From contig NZ_JACWMY010000006.1 of assembly GCF_014773265.1 (NCBI RefSeq), forward strand, positions 124,001 through 188,000: a stretch of 64,000 nucleotides of DNA, read 5' to 3'. A model generated the notes under the pieces. That model searched no databases. It was not told the DNA's origin and saw only the letters and a list, made by a program, of their open reading frames with translations. Positions 49,355 through 58,451 of the stretch are shown one piece after another. Made by a program: the position numbers and the translations under genes. The stretch is from Mucilaginibacter pankratovii (GTDB lineage: Bacteria; Bacteroidota; Bacteroidia; Sphingobacteriales; Sphingobacteriaceae). Numbering within the stretch: position 1 is the first letter of the stretch; each line of letters opens with the position of its first letter.

Positions 49355-52240
49355 TTATAGCTCGATGAGAAACTCTACGAGGTTCTTATCATGCTCGAGG
49401 TTGAGCTTCTTGCGGAGCCTGTAGCGGCGGATCTCCACCCCGCGCAAAGAAATATTTAACAACGATGCCATTTCTTTACTGCTCATGTTCATGCGCAGGT
49501 ACGCGCAAAGTTTCAGGTCGTTTGGCACCAGGTCCGGGTGGCCGGTTTTTAGTTTTTTAAAGAAGTTCTCGTGCGCCTCGTTAAAGCTGCGCTCAAAAAT
49601 ATTCCAGTCGCGTTCATCGCTCATGCCATCGTTTATCACGTTATGGATCTTCTTCAGCTGCTCTTCCGAGATTTTTTTGCCGGCGCTATCCTTAAAGTTG
49701 TTCAGCTCATCGCTTAGCTTTTGCAGCAGTTCGTTTTTGTAAACAATGTTCATGGCGCTGTTTGCCAGCTCGCGGTTCTTGCTGGCCAGGTCGGCCTGCA
49801 ATTGTTCGTTTTTTATGGTGACGATGTGCTGTTCGTTGGCAACAGCTTCGCGGCGAAGGAACTCTTCTTTCTCGCGCTGCAGTTTTTCCTGTATCTCGGC
49901 CTGGTGGCGGCTCAGCTTAAGGCGGTAATAATGCCTGATGACATAGTAAGCAAGTATCACCAGCAGCACATAAAATAAAAAGGCCAGGTTGCTGAGGTAC
50001 CATGGTGGCAGCACCTTAAAAGTAAAGGCGGTTATTTCTGATACGTTCTCGTCGTTTATTTTGGCGCGTACTTTAAAAATGTAAGTGCCCTGGTTTAAGT
50101 TGGTGAACTCCTTTTGGCTCTGCAGGCTCCAATCCGACCATTGGCGGGAGTACCCGTCTAAGAAGTACTGAAATTTTATTTTTCCCTGCCGGTAATAGGG
50201 CAAACTGTACGAAATACGAAGATTATTTTGGTTGAAGGGGAGCTCGAGATCGTTATTATCTGTACTGATATCGCTGATGACCGACACCTTATCCGTAATG
50301 TTTTCTACCTGCCTTATCAGCACCAGAGGCAGCTTTTGCCTTTGCTGCTGGCGGGCATCCTCATCATTAAGGATAACAAAGCCATCATCAACGCTGATGA
50401 GGTAAATTTGGTTGTTAATGAGGTTGATGTTTTCGTAATTGCGCAACATCTGCCCATCAAGCATACTGAACCTGTTAGAGTCGATAGTGAGTTTGCCGGG
50501 TACCGACAGATCGGCAAGGGCAACCTTGCCATGATTGATGAACCAATACTTTTTGCCCACCGCCGCTATCACCTTATTGGATGTGGAGAAGGTGTGCAGG
50601 CTGTTGTTTAACTGGGTGTATTTATAAAATCGGTCGGTGATATCATCGTACACGTAAAAGCCCGACTCGGACGAGAAAACCACCCGGTTATCTAAATTGA
50701 AAACGCCGATGTTGTAGCTATCCGGCAGGCCCGAGTTTTTATCATAGTATTTTTTGGATGCTACCCGCTTCAAATCGGGCGTGAGGGTAACTTTATAAAT
50801 ACCTTTATAAGCATGGCTCACCCAGATCTGCCCCTTGCTGTCCTGCTCTACATACCGCGATGGTTCGCCAAAGCCTTCCACCTTGTTTTCGAACACCCAA
50901 TTGCCTGCGGCATCCTTATGGTAAATAATAAGCCCGGTGTATGTGCCCTGTATTAGCCGGTTGGTATTGAATTTTTTTAACGTCCATCCACCGCTGAGCG
51001 AGGTTATTTTGGTGATACTACTGCCATTTACCTGGAAAGTGCCATCGTTATGGCCGCAAAGCAGGCGCCCATCCTGCAGGGAAAGTTCCCACACCTGCCC
51101 CTGCGAGCCGGGGATCAGCCGGAAATCAAAGGATTGGAATAAATGCTTGGAGCCGGGTATTACCCAATCTGCGTAAAACAGCCCCTGGTTGGTGCCCAGG
51201 TAAATTTTATTGTTGAAAATGATGCTGGAATATACCGTACCGAAGCGCCCCGTTTTATCGAAATAAAAATACAATGGGGAATTTACTTCTATACGATCGA
51301 TACCATTATCGAGCCCCGCCCAAAGGTTTTGCTGCGCATCGGTATAAAGGCTCAGCACCGTGTTGTTTTGCAGCCCGCTTGATTTATTGATATGCTGCAC
51401 CACGTTGCCTGCGGTATCTACAACCACTATTCCGCTTAAAATAGTGCCATAGGCAAAGTACTTGCCCGATATAACCGCGCCGTTGTTCAGCTGGTAATTT
51501 TTAAGGAAATCGTTCGCCTGGTTTTGCCAGGGCGTAATTTGCTTGCCATCGTAAATAAACAGGCCGTTTTTTGCCGTACCTATTAAATATTTGCCACGCT
51601 GAAAGGGCAGCACAGAGAGCACACGGCTGCCCAGGATATTACTGCCTTCTATAAAATTTAACTTATCGCCTTTTAGTTCGAACAGGCCGGCATCAACCTC
51701 CTCTACAAAATAACGCCCGCCCGGGCGAAAAAGGAACAGGAAAGGCTTTGGCGCTTTGATGACAGCAACCCGCCCTTTGGCATAAATATATATAGAGCCG
51801 AAGGATTGAAATATAACGCGGTCTTTCTCGATGTAGATCTTCCAGGTTTCCTCGTTTATAGGCTGGAATTCTTTGGGCACCAGGTGAATGAGCGAGCGGT
51901 ATTTTAAAAAGCCGTTCCGGTTTTCCCAGTAACCAAACTCACCAAAACCGCCAGAGTATATTTTGCCTTTACCATCCGCCGCTACCGAGCGTACAATGAG
52001 TCCGTTAGGCATACGGTTGAGCTGCCAGTATTTCCCATCGAAGGAAAGAAGGCCCTCATCGTTACCAAAATACATTACGCCATGCTCATCCCGCGTTATC
52101 GACCAGTTTTGGTTGCCCGACTGGTATTGCGCCTTGGTATAATTTTGAACATAAGGCACCCCTATGCTTTTAATATCGGCCGCGAAAGCGCCAATATTTA
52201 TAAAAACCAGTAGGGAAGCCAGCAGAACGTATTTACGCAT
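49355..52240 (-). CDS. Propeller/triple-tyrosine sensor regulator with LuxR-type HTH
   Basis: The product has 961 residues from the ATG at 52238-52240 (MRKYVLLASLLVF, a signal peptide); an upstream TTG is less likely. Two seven-bladed propellers (Reg_prop repeats such as VRSVAADGKGKIYSGGFGEFGYWEN and LSLYTDAQQNLWAGLDNGIDRI) sense a periplasmic ligand. A Y_Y_Y domain (IKFQYFLDGYSRQWSDWS) precedes one membrane helix (AFLFYVLLVILAYYVI), a long coiled coil (about 790-870) and a C-terminal helix-turn-helix (MSSKEMASLLNISLRGVEIRRYRLRKKL). It has no kinase domain. Divided only by a 260-base gap from susC, it probably activates the locus on oligosaccharide binding. Confidence 0.9.
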   Translation of the reverse strand: MRKYVLLASLLVFINIGAFAADIKSIGVPYVQNYTKAQYQSGNQNWSITRDEHGVMYFGNDEGLLSFDGKYWQLNRMPNGLIVRSVAADGKGKIYSGGFGEFGYWENRNGFLKYRSLIHLVPKEFQPINEETWKIYIEKDRVIFQSFGSIYIYAKGRVAVIKAPKPFLFLFRPGGRYFVEEVDAGLFELKGDKLNFIEGSNILGSRVLSVLPFQRGKYLIGTAKNGLFIYDGKQITPWQNQANDFLKNYQLNNGAVISGKYFAYGTILSGIVVVDTAGNVVQHINKSSGLQNNTVLSLYTDAQQNLWAGLDNGIDRIEVNSPLYFYFDKTGRFGTVYSSIIFNNKIYLGTNQGLFYADWVIPGSKHLFQSFDFRLIPGSQGQVWELSLQDGRLLCGHNDGTFQVNGSSITKITSLSGGWTLKKFNTNRLIQGTYTGLIIYHKDAAGNWVFENKVEGFGEPSRYVEQDSKGQIWVSHAYKGIYKVTLTPDLKRVASKKYYDKNSGLPDSYNIGVFNLDNRVVFSSESGFYVYDDITDRFYKYTQLNNSLHTFSTSNKVIAAVGKKYWFINHGKVALADLSVPGKLTIDSNRFSMLDGQMLRNYENINLINNQIYLISVDDGFVILNDEDARQQQRQKLPLVLIRQVENITDKVSVISDISTDNNDLELPFNQNNLRISYSLPYYRQGKIKFQYFLDGYSRQWSDWSLQSQKEFTNLNQGTYIFKVRAKINDENVSEITAFTFKVLPPWYLSNLAFLFYVLLVILAYYVIRHYYRLKLSRHQAEIQEKLQREKEEFLRREAVANEQHIVTIKNEQLQADLASKNRELANSAMNIVYKNELLQKLSDELNNFKDSAGKKISEEQLKKIHNVINDGMSDERDWNIFERSFNEAHENFFKKLKTGHPDLVPNDLKLCAYLRMNMSSKEMASLLNISLRGVEIRRYRLRKKLNLEHDKNLVEFLIEL

Positions 52241-52343
52241 AGGATGATGGATAGCGATAGGTAGCCGCCAAATATTTGTACGAAAATACATTTTTGGGAT
52301 TGAATAAAAAGAAATAAGCTTATGGGTGGGGTTGTATCGCCTT

Positions 52344-52554
52344 CCGTCGGTTGGAAACCGACGGCAATGAAGGTGGGTAGGCGGACCTATTTCTTCAGAA
52401 CCCCACCTTCATTGCCGTCCCATTTATGGGATGGATAATGGTTGAAAGCGATGCAATGAAGCTGATGTTGTGGCTAATATTTGGTCAGCTGAAACCGGCT
52501 GAACTACACAGTACACAGAACCCCACCTTCATTGCCGTCCCATTTATGGGGCGG
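52344..52554. repeat. REP-like cluster, locus B (three copies of the GGCAATGAAGGTGGG core)
   Basis: Copy 3 (52344-52377) has hairpin CGTCGGTTGGAAACCGACG then the core. Copies 4 (52401-52434) and 5 (52521-52554) are inverted cores followed by GTCCCATTTATGGG hairpins, 120 bases apart and nearly identical. A degenerate fragment (GATGCAATGAAGCTGATG) lies between them. It fills the gap between the regulator and trhO. Confidence 0.85.
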
Positions 52555-52586
52555 ATAACCAGGAATAATTCTGGCTTAGCCAAAAA

Positions 52587-53558
52587 TTATTCCTGTTCTA
52601 AAGAAGCTAATTGCAAATTCCCTTTTTTAGCGGTATTAACCGGCTGCGGTACTTTTACATAATACCCTGTACCATCGTAAACGCGCTTGCGCGGATGTTC
52701 TTTACAGGCGTCGCTGCAGCAGCCGTCCATGGCGGTACCGCATTCATCGCATTGGGTAAAGTGTTCGTTGCACTCGGGGTTGGCGCAGTTGATCATCTTC
52801 GGCGTGGTTTTACCACAGTTAAGGCAGGTTGATATTACTACCGGGTTCACACTGTTCACGTCAACCGAAAGGCGGTTATCGAAAACATAGCATTTACCTT
52901 CAAAGTCCTCGCCGCCGGTTTCTTTGCCGTATTTAATGATACCGCCGTGTAGCTGGTAAACATCGGTAAATCCTTCGTGCAACAGCAGGGCAGATGCTTT
53001 TTCGCATTTGATGCCGCCGGTGCAATAGGTCAATATCTTTTTATCTTTATACTGGGCCAGCTCGTTTATCATGGCCGGGAAATCGCGGAAGTTCTCGATA
53101 TCCAGTGTAACCGCGTTTTTAAATTTGCCCAGGTTGTGCTCGTAATTAGACCGTACATCAAGCACCACCACATCGTCGCGGTCTTTCATGGCCAAAAACT
53201 CCGCGGGTTCCAAATGTTTGCCGGTTTGTTTTTGCGGGTTGATCATGTTTGGATCGCGCAGGCCCGAATGCACGATCTCCGATTTATAACGGCAGTGCAT
53301 TTTAACGAACGATGGCTCATCCACCTCATCAATTTTAAAATCGATACCAGCGAAGCGTTCGTCGGCGTGCAGGGTGTCCATATAGGTTTTGCAGGATTCC
53401 ACAGAGCCCGAAACGGTACCGTTCAAACCTTCTTCGGCAACAATAATGCGGCCGGTTAATCCTAAATTTTTACAGAATTTTAAATGATCGGCAGCAAATT
53501 GCTCCGCATCGGCTATTGTTGAATAACAATAGTACAGTAGTGTATTATATTTTGCCAT
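52587..53558 (-). CDS. trhO: tRNA uridine(34) hydroxylase TrhO (YceA-type rhodanese)
   Basis: The product has 323 residues from the ATG at 53556-53558 (MAKYNTLLYYCYS); a TTG 21 bases upstream is less likely. An N-terminal ferredoxin-like domain (GRIIVAEEGLNGTVSG) precedes a rhodanese domain with DVVVLDVRSNYEHNLGKFKNAV and the catalytic Cys in ILTYCTGGIKCEKASALL. The C-terminal Cys cluster (CLNCGK, CANPEC, CDECG, CCSDAC) is a zinc module typical of the family. It makes the 5-hydroxyuridine precursor at the wobble position of tRNAs. Confidence 0.94.
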   Translation of the reverse strand: MAKYNTLLYYCYSTIADAEQFAADHLKFCKNLGLTGRIIVAEEGLNGTVSGSVESCKTYMDTLHADERFAGIDFKIDEVDEPSFVKMHCRYKSEIVHSGLRDPNMINPQKQTGKHLEPAEFLAMKDRDDVVVLDVRSNYEHNLGKFKNAVTLDIENFRDFPAMINELAQYKDKKILTYCTGGIKCEKASALLLHEGFTDVYQLHGGIIKYGKETGGEDFEGKCYVFDNRLSVDVNSVNPVVISTCLNCGKTTPKMINCANPECNEHFTQCDECGTAMDGCCSDACKEHPRKRVYDGTGYYVKVPQPVNTAKKGNLQLASLEQE

Positions 53559-53697
53559 AAACCATTGATACTGTTGCAAACAGTGTTAAATGAGGTGCAA
53601 AGATAAGAATTTGAGCGGAAAGGTAAAAGGCCGCATTGACGTGTATAACGAATACAAAGAGAGGGGAGCGACCCGCCGATTTCTTTAAGGAGGCTTT

Positions 53698-53847
53698 GGT
53701 GTCCCACTTAGGTGTTTCACTGAATTTTATGTAATGAGCTGATATTTATTTAACCATTTAGTTTACAATAGTTTGTGGTAGTTATTTAAACAACGGGGGT
53801 ATCCCAAAGTGTTTCACTAATTCTATGTAAAATACTGATAGTTAACT
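53698..53847. repeat. Two diverged direct repeats beginning GGTGTCCCA / GGTATCCCA
   Basis: Copy 1 (53698-53752) and copy 2 (53798-53847) align over about 50 bases with shared GTGTTTCACT, AATT-TATGTAA and CTGATA blocks. The hairpin at 53858 begins with a third GGTGTCCCAC. The gap has no ORF. Confidence 0.6.
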
Positions 53848-53853
53848 ATATGT

Positions 53854-53893
53854 AAAAACAGGGTGTCCCACATTTGCAAGTGGGACACCCTGT
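53854..53893 (-). terminator. Intrinsic terminator of the DUF5686 gene
   Basis: A perfect 14-bp stem (ACAGGGTGTCCCAC and its complement, 53858-53871 and 53880-53893) with an 8-base loop is followed on the minus strand by five T, 24 bases after the stop codon. Confidence 0.88.
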
Positions 53894-53916
53894 ATCGTCC
53901 TGAAAAAAATTTACAC

Positions 53917-56397
53917 TTATCGTATCCCGTAAAAGATCCTGAAGCCTTGCAGGTACTTTTTGTTGCCGGCGTAGGAGATACCATAATCAACCCGGAAGAT
54001 GAGGCGCTGCACACCTACGTAAAATTCCCGGTAGTTAGGGTTGCCCTTGGTGGTTAAAAAGTTGGCGCCTATTACTTCTTCCAGTTTCAGGCGGCGCAGG
54101 TAAGGCACTTTATTTAGTAAAGAACCTGCGAAATTATGCTGGTAATGGGCTTCTAAAAAGCCGCCGTTGGTGCTATACGTATAAAAAGGCAGGAAGTGGA
54201 AGCTACCGATGTAGGTAGGATCGAAAGTGGTACCCTGGTTACCTAAATAGTGGTAGTAATCCATATAGTATAGTTTCTTGTTGTTAATGTAACCGCCGGC
54301 AGTCAATTTAAATGACGAATAACCAGACAGGCCTATACGCATATTGTATTGCGAAATATCTGCGGATGCAAAATCATAATTTACATCAGAGCCCAGCACA
54401 CCCTCAAAGCCCCTGCGGTAGGTAACGGTAAGCGTTGGGTATTTAGATGGCAGGTTGAACTTACCTGTTGGGCGTGTAATGTATTGCTGATCGAACGTAA
54501 AGGTAGCAGCTGTAGTAAAAGATAACGCCTGGTGTGTTGGGAACAAAAAGGACCGGTCGTCCGGCGGTGTGCCTGCCGGGGCCAATGGGTTATTGGAGGT
54601 GAACTCCTTGTCTTTCACATCAACCAAATGCCCTAAATTGGTATTATAAAGCTGGCGGCGGCCCGAGTAGCTCAGGTTTGCGCTCCATAATACGCCATTG
54701 GCAACCTCGCGTTGATAACCAAAAGCACCAAATTGGGAGCGGTAATATTTTACGTAGTTATTTTCGCTCAAGATGGTACTCAGGGTATTAAAGTAAAGCG
54801 AGCGGGTACCTACGTTGTTCAGATCCAGCACGTCGCTGCCAAAATTCACCCAGAATTTTGCGTTGTGGAAAGGATCGTTTTTGTATTCGGTAAGTATATT
54901 CGCGCTGAATAATTTATTGGAAAAGCCATACCGCAGGGCGGGTGTTATAGCCAGCGAATGGAAATCATCTATAGTGCGGGTGTAGCGTACCTTGGCGTTT
55001 ATACCAAAACCTTCTACCGTATTGTAGTAAAACGTTTGGAGGAAAGGGAAAATATAAAGCGAGTCGCGTTCGGTGCGGTCGCTGGCGCTATAGCCAAATA
55101 TCAAGTAACCGGGATAATTGATGCCATTTTTGGTATGCTGAAGGGTATCCAGGTATGCCTCCGTTTTATGGTAGGCGGCAACGCTGTCTTTTTTCTCGTA
55201 ATCGCGTATTTCCAGCGGCGTTAGGGGGACAGGACGATTTGCTGCCCAGTAATTTGGAGTTTTAATATTGGCAGCTGTATCAATTTTGAGGATCTCACCG
55301 GTAAAATACTTGTCGGGGAAATTGGGGTTTAACTTATAATTGTTATAAATACCCTGGTAGTATCCGCCAAATTTAAAACCCAATACAGAGCCTTTGAAAT
55401 TGAACAATACCGAAACCGGCATCCATACACTATCAGTAATAGGGATATATTGTTGCCGCACCTGCAGGGTATCAACCAGGTTTAGCGAATTGGATCTCCC
55501 TTTAAGCATCAGGTCGACACTGTAGATACGCCAGTCGCCTTCCACAATATAAATGCTGCCGGTAAAATATTGGCCGTACTCGCGTTTAGGGATTACCTGT
55601 ATCTTATATATCGTTTGCCCGTTTTGTATGGTGCTGCCTACAAGCTGATAGCGATAGAAGGTAAATGCGTTTGATGCTACCGGCGATACATAACCGCGGG
55701 TACTTAGCCCGGGTACAGTGAAAACATTATTATAAAAATTAACCTGCAGATCGGATGCTTTATTGTATCCAAATGCGGTGTTAATACCCGCATTCCTGGA
55801 AGCTATGGTTATTTCTTTTATTTTATCCGGCGATTGATAGTTAAAGCTTGATAACGATTCGGATTGATAAAGGATACCGCGGCCCAGCGAATCGAGGTCG
55901 AGCGCGCGGGTAACTGCTTTGCTGCGTAACGATTTTGGGGTGCTTAAAAGCTTTTGTACACCTTTGATATATATCGCACAAGAATAGCCTTTCAATTCGT
56001 TTAAATGTGCTTCGCGCTTTTGAAGCACCATGCGCATAATAGTATCACCGGGGTCCAGGTTGCGCCTCCATTTGTCGGATACCTGGCTAAATTTGAATTC
56101 TTCGGGTGCTAATTGAATGTTGTGCACTTCATCATGATCGGTAACGGTAACGGTTTCTGACTGAACGGTGTAGCCCGCCAAACGGTAAACAACATTGTAA
56201 GTGCCCGGGCTTAGCTTAAAGTGGTAAATGCCCTCTTCGTTGGCCGTAGTGCCGTATGTAGAACTGCGGATATACACGGAAGCAAAGGGCACCGGCTCAT
56301 TTTGTTGCCCGGTAATTTTACCTGATAAAATATATTGCTGTGCCGAAGCACTAACGGCTGTAAGTAAAAAAACAAGAAGGGGTAAATATCTTTTCAT
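53917..56397 (-). CDS. DUF5686 outer-membrane protein with carboxypeptidase-like regulatory domain
   Basis: The product has 826 residues. After the signal peptide (to about SASAQ, 19) a CarboxypepD_reg-like domain follows (YILSGKITGQQNEPVPFASVYIRSS, about 22-95). The long DUF5686 region (GDTIMRMVLQKREAHLNELKGYSCAIYIKG and the beta-rich remainder) ends in an aromatic strand (GFRIFYGIR). It is probably a large outer-membrane barrel, resembling TonB-transporter relatives without a plug. Its function is not established. Confidence 0.87.
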   Translation of the reverse strand: MKRYLPLLVFLLTAVSASAQQYILSGKITGQQNEPVPFASVYIRSSTYGTTANEEGIYHFKLSPGTYNVVYRLAGYTVQSETVTVTDHDEVHNIQLAPEEFKFSQVSDKWRRNLDPGDTIMRMVLQKREAHLNELKGYSCAIYIKGVQKLLSTPKSLRSKAVTRALDLDSLGRGILYQSESLSSFNYQSPDKIKEITIASRNAGINTAFGYNKASDLQVNFYNNVFTVPGLSTRGYVSPVASNAFTFYRYQLVGSTIQNGQTIYKIQVIPKREYGQYFTGSIYIVEGDWRIYSVDLMLKGRSNSLNLVDTLQVRQQYIPITDSVWMPVSVLFNFKGSVLGFKFGGYYQGIYNNYKLNPNFPDKYFTGEILKIDTAANIKTPNYWAANRPVPLTPLEIRDYEKKDSVAAYHKTEAYLDTLQHTKNGINYPGYLIFGYSASDRTERDSLYIFPFLQTFYYNTVEGFGINAKVRYTRTIDDFHSLAITPALRYGFSNKLFSANILTEYKNDPFHNAKFWVNFGSDVLDLNNVGTRSLYFNTLSTILSENNYVKYYRSQFGAFGYQREVANGVLWSANLSYSGRRQLYNTNLGHLVDVKDKEFTSNNPLAPAGTPPDDRSFLFPTHQALSFTTAATFTFDQQYITRPTGKFNLPSKYPTLTVTYRRGFEGVLGSDVNYDFASADISQYNMRIGLSGYSSFKLTAGGYINNKKLYYMDYYHYLGNQGTTFDPTYIGSFHFLPFYTYSTNGGFLEAHYQHNFAGSLLNKVPYLRRLKLEEVIGANFLTTKGNPNYREFYVGVQRLIFRVDYGISYAGNKKYLQGFRIFYGIR

Positions 56398-56520
56398 AGG
56401 TTTTACAAATAATAATTTTCAGGCCAAAATGTTTGTTTACTGCTGTAATATATTAAAAATGTTGCAGGTAAGTGTTCATTTGGCGGTAATGTTTAATTTT
56501 GCAGCCTTAACAGCTATATT

Positions 56521-57711
56521 ATGTATAAAACATTGCAGCCGGTTTTACAGCAGGAACTTGCCGGTATTGAAGAAGCGGGGCTATATAAACGGGAGAGAAT
56601 AATTACTTCGCCACAGGGGGCAGATATTACTGTGCAGGGCGGTAAAGAGGTGATAAACTTTTGTGCCAATAATTATCTGGGCTTATCGGGCAACCAAAAA
56701 GTGATAGATGCGGCCAAGGCTGCAATGGATACGCACGGTTATGGCTTGTCGTCCGTTAGATTTATTTGCGGTACGCAGGATATACATAAAGAGCTTGAGC
56801 AGAAGATAGCCGATTTTTTAGGCACCGAAGACACCATTCTTTACGCGGCAGCTTTTGATGCCAATGGTGGCGTATTCGAGCCGCTGTTTAACGAGCAGGA
56901 TGCCATTATATCCGACGAGTTGAACCACGCCTCCATCATCGATGGCGTGCGTTTGTGTAAGGCACAGCGCCAGCGCTACAAACACGATGATATGGCCGAC
57001 CTGGAAGAAAAACTCAAAGCAACACAAAGCCTCCGCCACCGCATTATTGTTACTGATGGCGCATTCTCTATGGATGGCACCATAGCCCAATTAGATAAAA
57101 TTTGCGCGTTGGCAGAGCAGTACAATGCATTGGTAATGATAGACGAGAGCCATTGCAGCGGCTTTATGGGCAAAACCGGCCGCGGTACGCACGAGCATCA
57201 CAATGTAATGGGCAAGATAGATATCATCACCGGTACCTTAGGTAAAGCGCTTGGCGGTGCATCGGGTGGTTTTACATCCGGCCGTAAAGAGATCATCGAT
57301 ATGTTGCGCCAGCGTTCGCGCCCGTATTTATTCAGCAATACACTTGCGCCGGCCATTACAGGGGCATCTATAGCGGTACTGGATATGCTGAGCGAAACCA
57401 CCGACCTGCGCGATAAACTGGAAACCAACACCCAATACTTCCGCGAGAAAATGACTGCGGCAGGGTTCGATATTAAACCCGGCGTACACCCGATAGTACC
57501 TGTGATGCTTTATGATGCCAAGCTTGCACAGGAATTTGCCGCCAAAATGCTGGAAGAAGGTATTTATGTGATAGGCTTTTACTACCCGGTAGTGCCGCAA
57601 GGCAAAGCAAGGATCCGCGTACAGATCTCTGCCGCACATGATAGGGAACATCTGGATAAAGCCATTGCTGCCTTTACCAAGGTAGGTAAGGAATTAGCGG
57701 TGATAAAATAA
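56521..57711 (+). CDS. kbl: Glycine C-acetyltransferase (2-amino-3-ketobutyrate CoA ligase)
   Basis: The product has 396 residues, the same length as E. coli Kbl, and belongs to the alpha-oxoamine synthases. [21 protein letters not shown], the PLP site [16 protein letters not shown] and the Schiff-base lysine K242 in [17 protein letters not shown] are present, followed by [12 protein letters not shown]. It cleaves 2-amino-3-ketobutyrate with CoA to glycine and acetyl-CoA in threonine breakdown. No threonine dehydrogenase is adjacent. TAATTTTG at 56494-56501 is a good -7 box. Confidence 0.92.
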   Translation: MYKTLQPVLQQELAGIEEAGLYKRERIITSPQGADITVQGGKEVINFCANNYLGLSGNQKVIDAAKAAMDTHGYGLSSVRFICGTQDIHKELEQKIADFLGTEDTILYAAAFDANGGVFEPLFNEQDAIISDELNHASIIDGVRLCKAQRQRYKHDDMADLEEKLKATQSLRHRIIVTDGAFSMDGTIAQLDKICALAEQYNALVMIDESHCSGFMGKTGRGTHEHHNVMGKIDIITGTLGKALGGASGGFTSGRKEIIDMLRQRSRPYLFSNTLAPAITGASIAVLDMLSETTDLRDKLETNTQYFREKMTAAGFDIKPGVHPIVPVMLYDAKLAQEFAAKMLEEGIYVIGFYYPVVPQGKARIRVQISAAHDREHLDKAIAAFTKVGKELAVIK

Positions 57712-57714
57712 ATG

Positions 57715-57747
57715 TTACGTATAAGTTTTTTATATTTGTACGTATAA
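57715..57747. promoter_or_regulatory. Toxin-antitoxin promoter with paired TACGTATAA sites
   Basis: TTACGTATAA (57715-57724) and GTACGTATAA (57738-57747) are direct repeats 23 bases apart, the second overlapping the end of a TATATTTG -7 box (57731-57738). The layout suits autoregulation by a ribbon-helix-helix antitoxin. Confidence 0.6.
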
Positions 57748-57757
57748 TCAATTTATT

Positions 57758-58042
57758 ATGGAAAGCATAAAATTAACTTTGAGCGTTAAGTCAGCCTCTT
57801 TGCCAGCTATAAAAAAATATGCAAAGGAAAAGCATACAAGCGTTTCTAAATTGGTTCAGGATTTTTTTGATGAGATTGTGGAAAAAGATAAGAAAGAAGA
57901 TCCTTTGCTTGAAAGGTTAAAGAATATCGAACTATCTGATGATATTAAAGCCCTAACGGGTGTTTTAAAAGGCAAATATCCTGACGACATGGACTACAAG
58001 GACATGAAATATGAATACCTAAAAGATAGGTATGGCTTATAG
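57758..58042 (+). CDS. DUF6364 family antitoxin (ribbon-helix-helix-like)
   Basis: The product has 94 residues. The N-terminal SIKLTLSVKSASLPAIKKYAKEKHTSVSKLVQDFFDEI matches the strand-helix-helix layout of RHH antitoxins of the DUF6364 family: one beta-strand for DNA contact, then two helices. The acidic, helical C-terminus (DPLLERLKNIELSDDIKALTG) should wrap the toxin. It overlaps the PIN gene by 11 bases. The pair is placed between kbl and pheS, two housekeeping genes. Confidence 0.85.
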   Translation: MESIKLTLSVKSASLPAIKKYAKEKHTSVSKLVQDFFDEIVEKDKKEDPLLERLKNIELSDDIKALTGVLKGKYPDDMDYKDMKYEYLKDRYGL

Positions 58043-58451
58043 ATATTTATACGTAGATAGTGATGTGCTACTTGATCTGGTGTTATTAAGAACTCCCTTT
58101 TTTGGTTATACTCAATTGCTATTGCACGAGAGTGAAAAGCGTAAACTGGAATTACGGACATCTGCATTAGTTTTTGCCAATATGAACTACATTTTATCAA
58201 AGAAAAATGGAGCCCAGGCAGCAAAGGAAAGCTTACGTACGCTGAGGAGTTTGATAAATATTTTACCCTTTGAAGGCGATTCGGTTGATTGGGCATTATC
58301 GAGCCCGTTTGCGGATTTTGAAGATGCCATTCAAAATCATATCGCGATTAAACACAACTGCGACATTATCATCACCCGTAACATAAAAGATTACAAGCAA
58401 TCCACCATCCCGGTATTAACTGCCGAACAATTTTTAAGAACAATACTATAA
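58032..58451 (+). CDS. PIN domain ribonuclease toxin (VapC-like)
   Basis: The product has 139 residues. The PIN acidic residues are visible in YLYVDSDVLLDLVLLR (Asp9/Asp11), FADFEDAIQ and TRNIKDYKQSTIPVLTAEQF, the last close to the TRNxxDF end of VapC. The usual mid-domain Glu is replaced by FANMNYI, a variation common in this Bacteroidota subgroup. It is likely a tRNA/mRNA endonuclease held by the upstream antitoxin. Its stop overlaps the pheS start by one base, so the toxin is translationally linked to an essential gene. Confidence 0.87.
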   Translation: MAYRYLYVDSDVLLDLVLLRTPFFGYTQLLLHESEKRKLELRTSALVFANMNYILSKKNGAQAAKESLRTLRSLINILPFEGDSVDWALSSPFADFEDAIQNHIAIKHNCDIIITRNIKDYKQSTIPVLTAEQFLRTIL

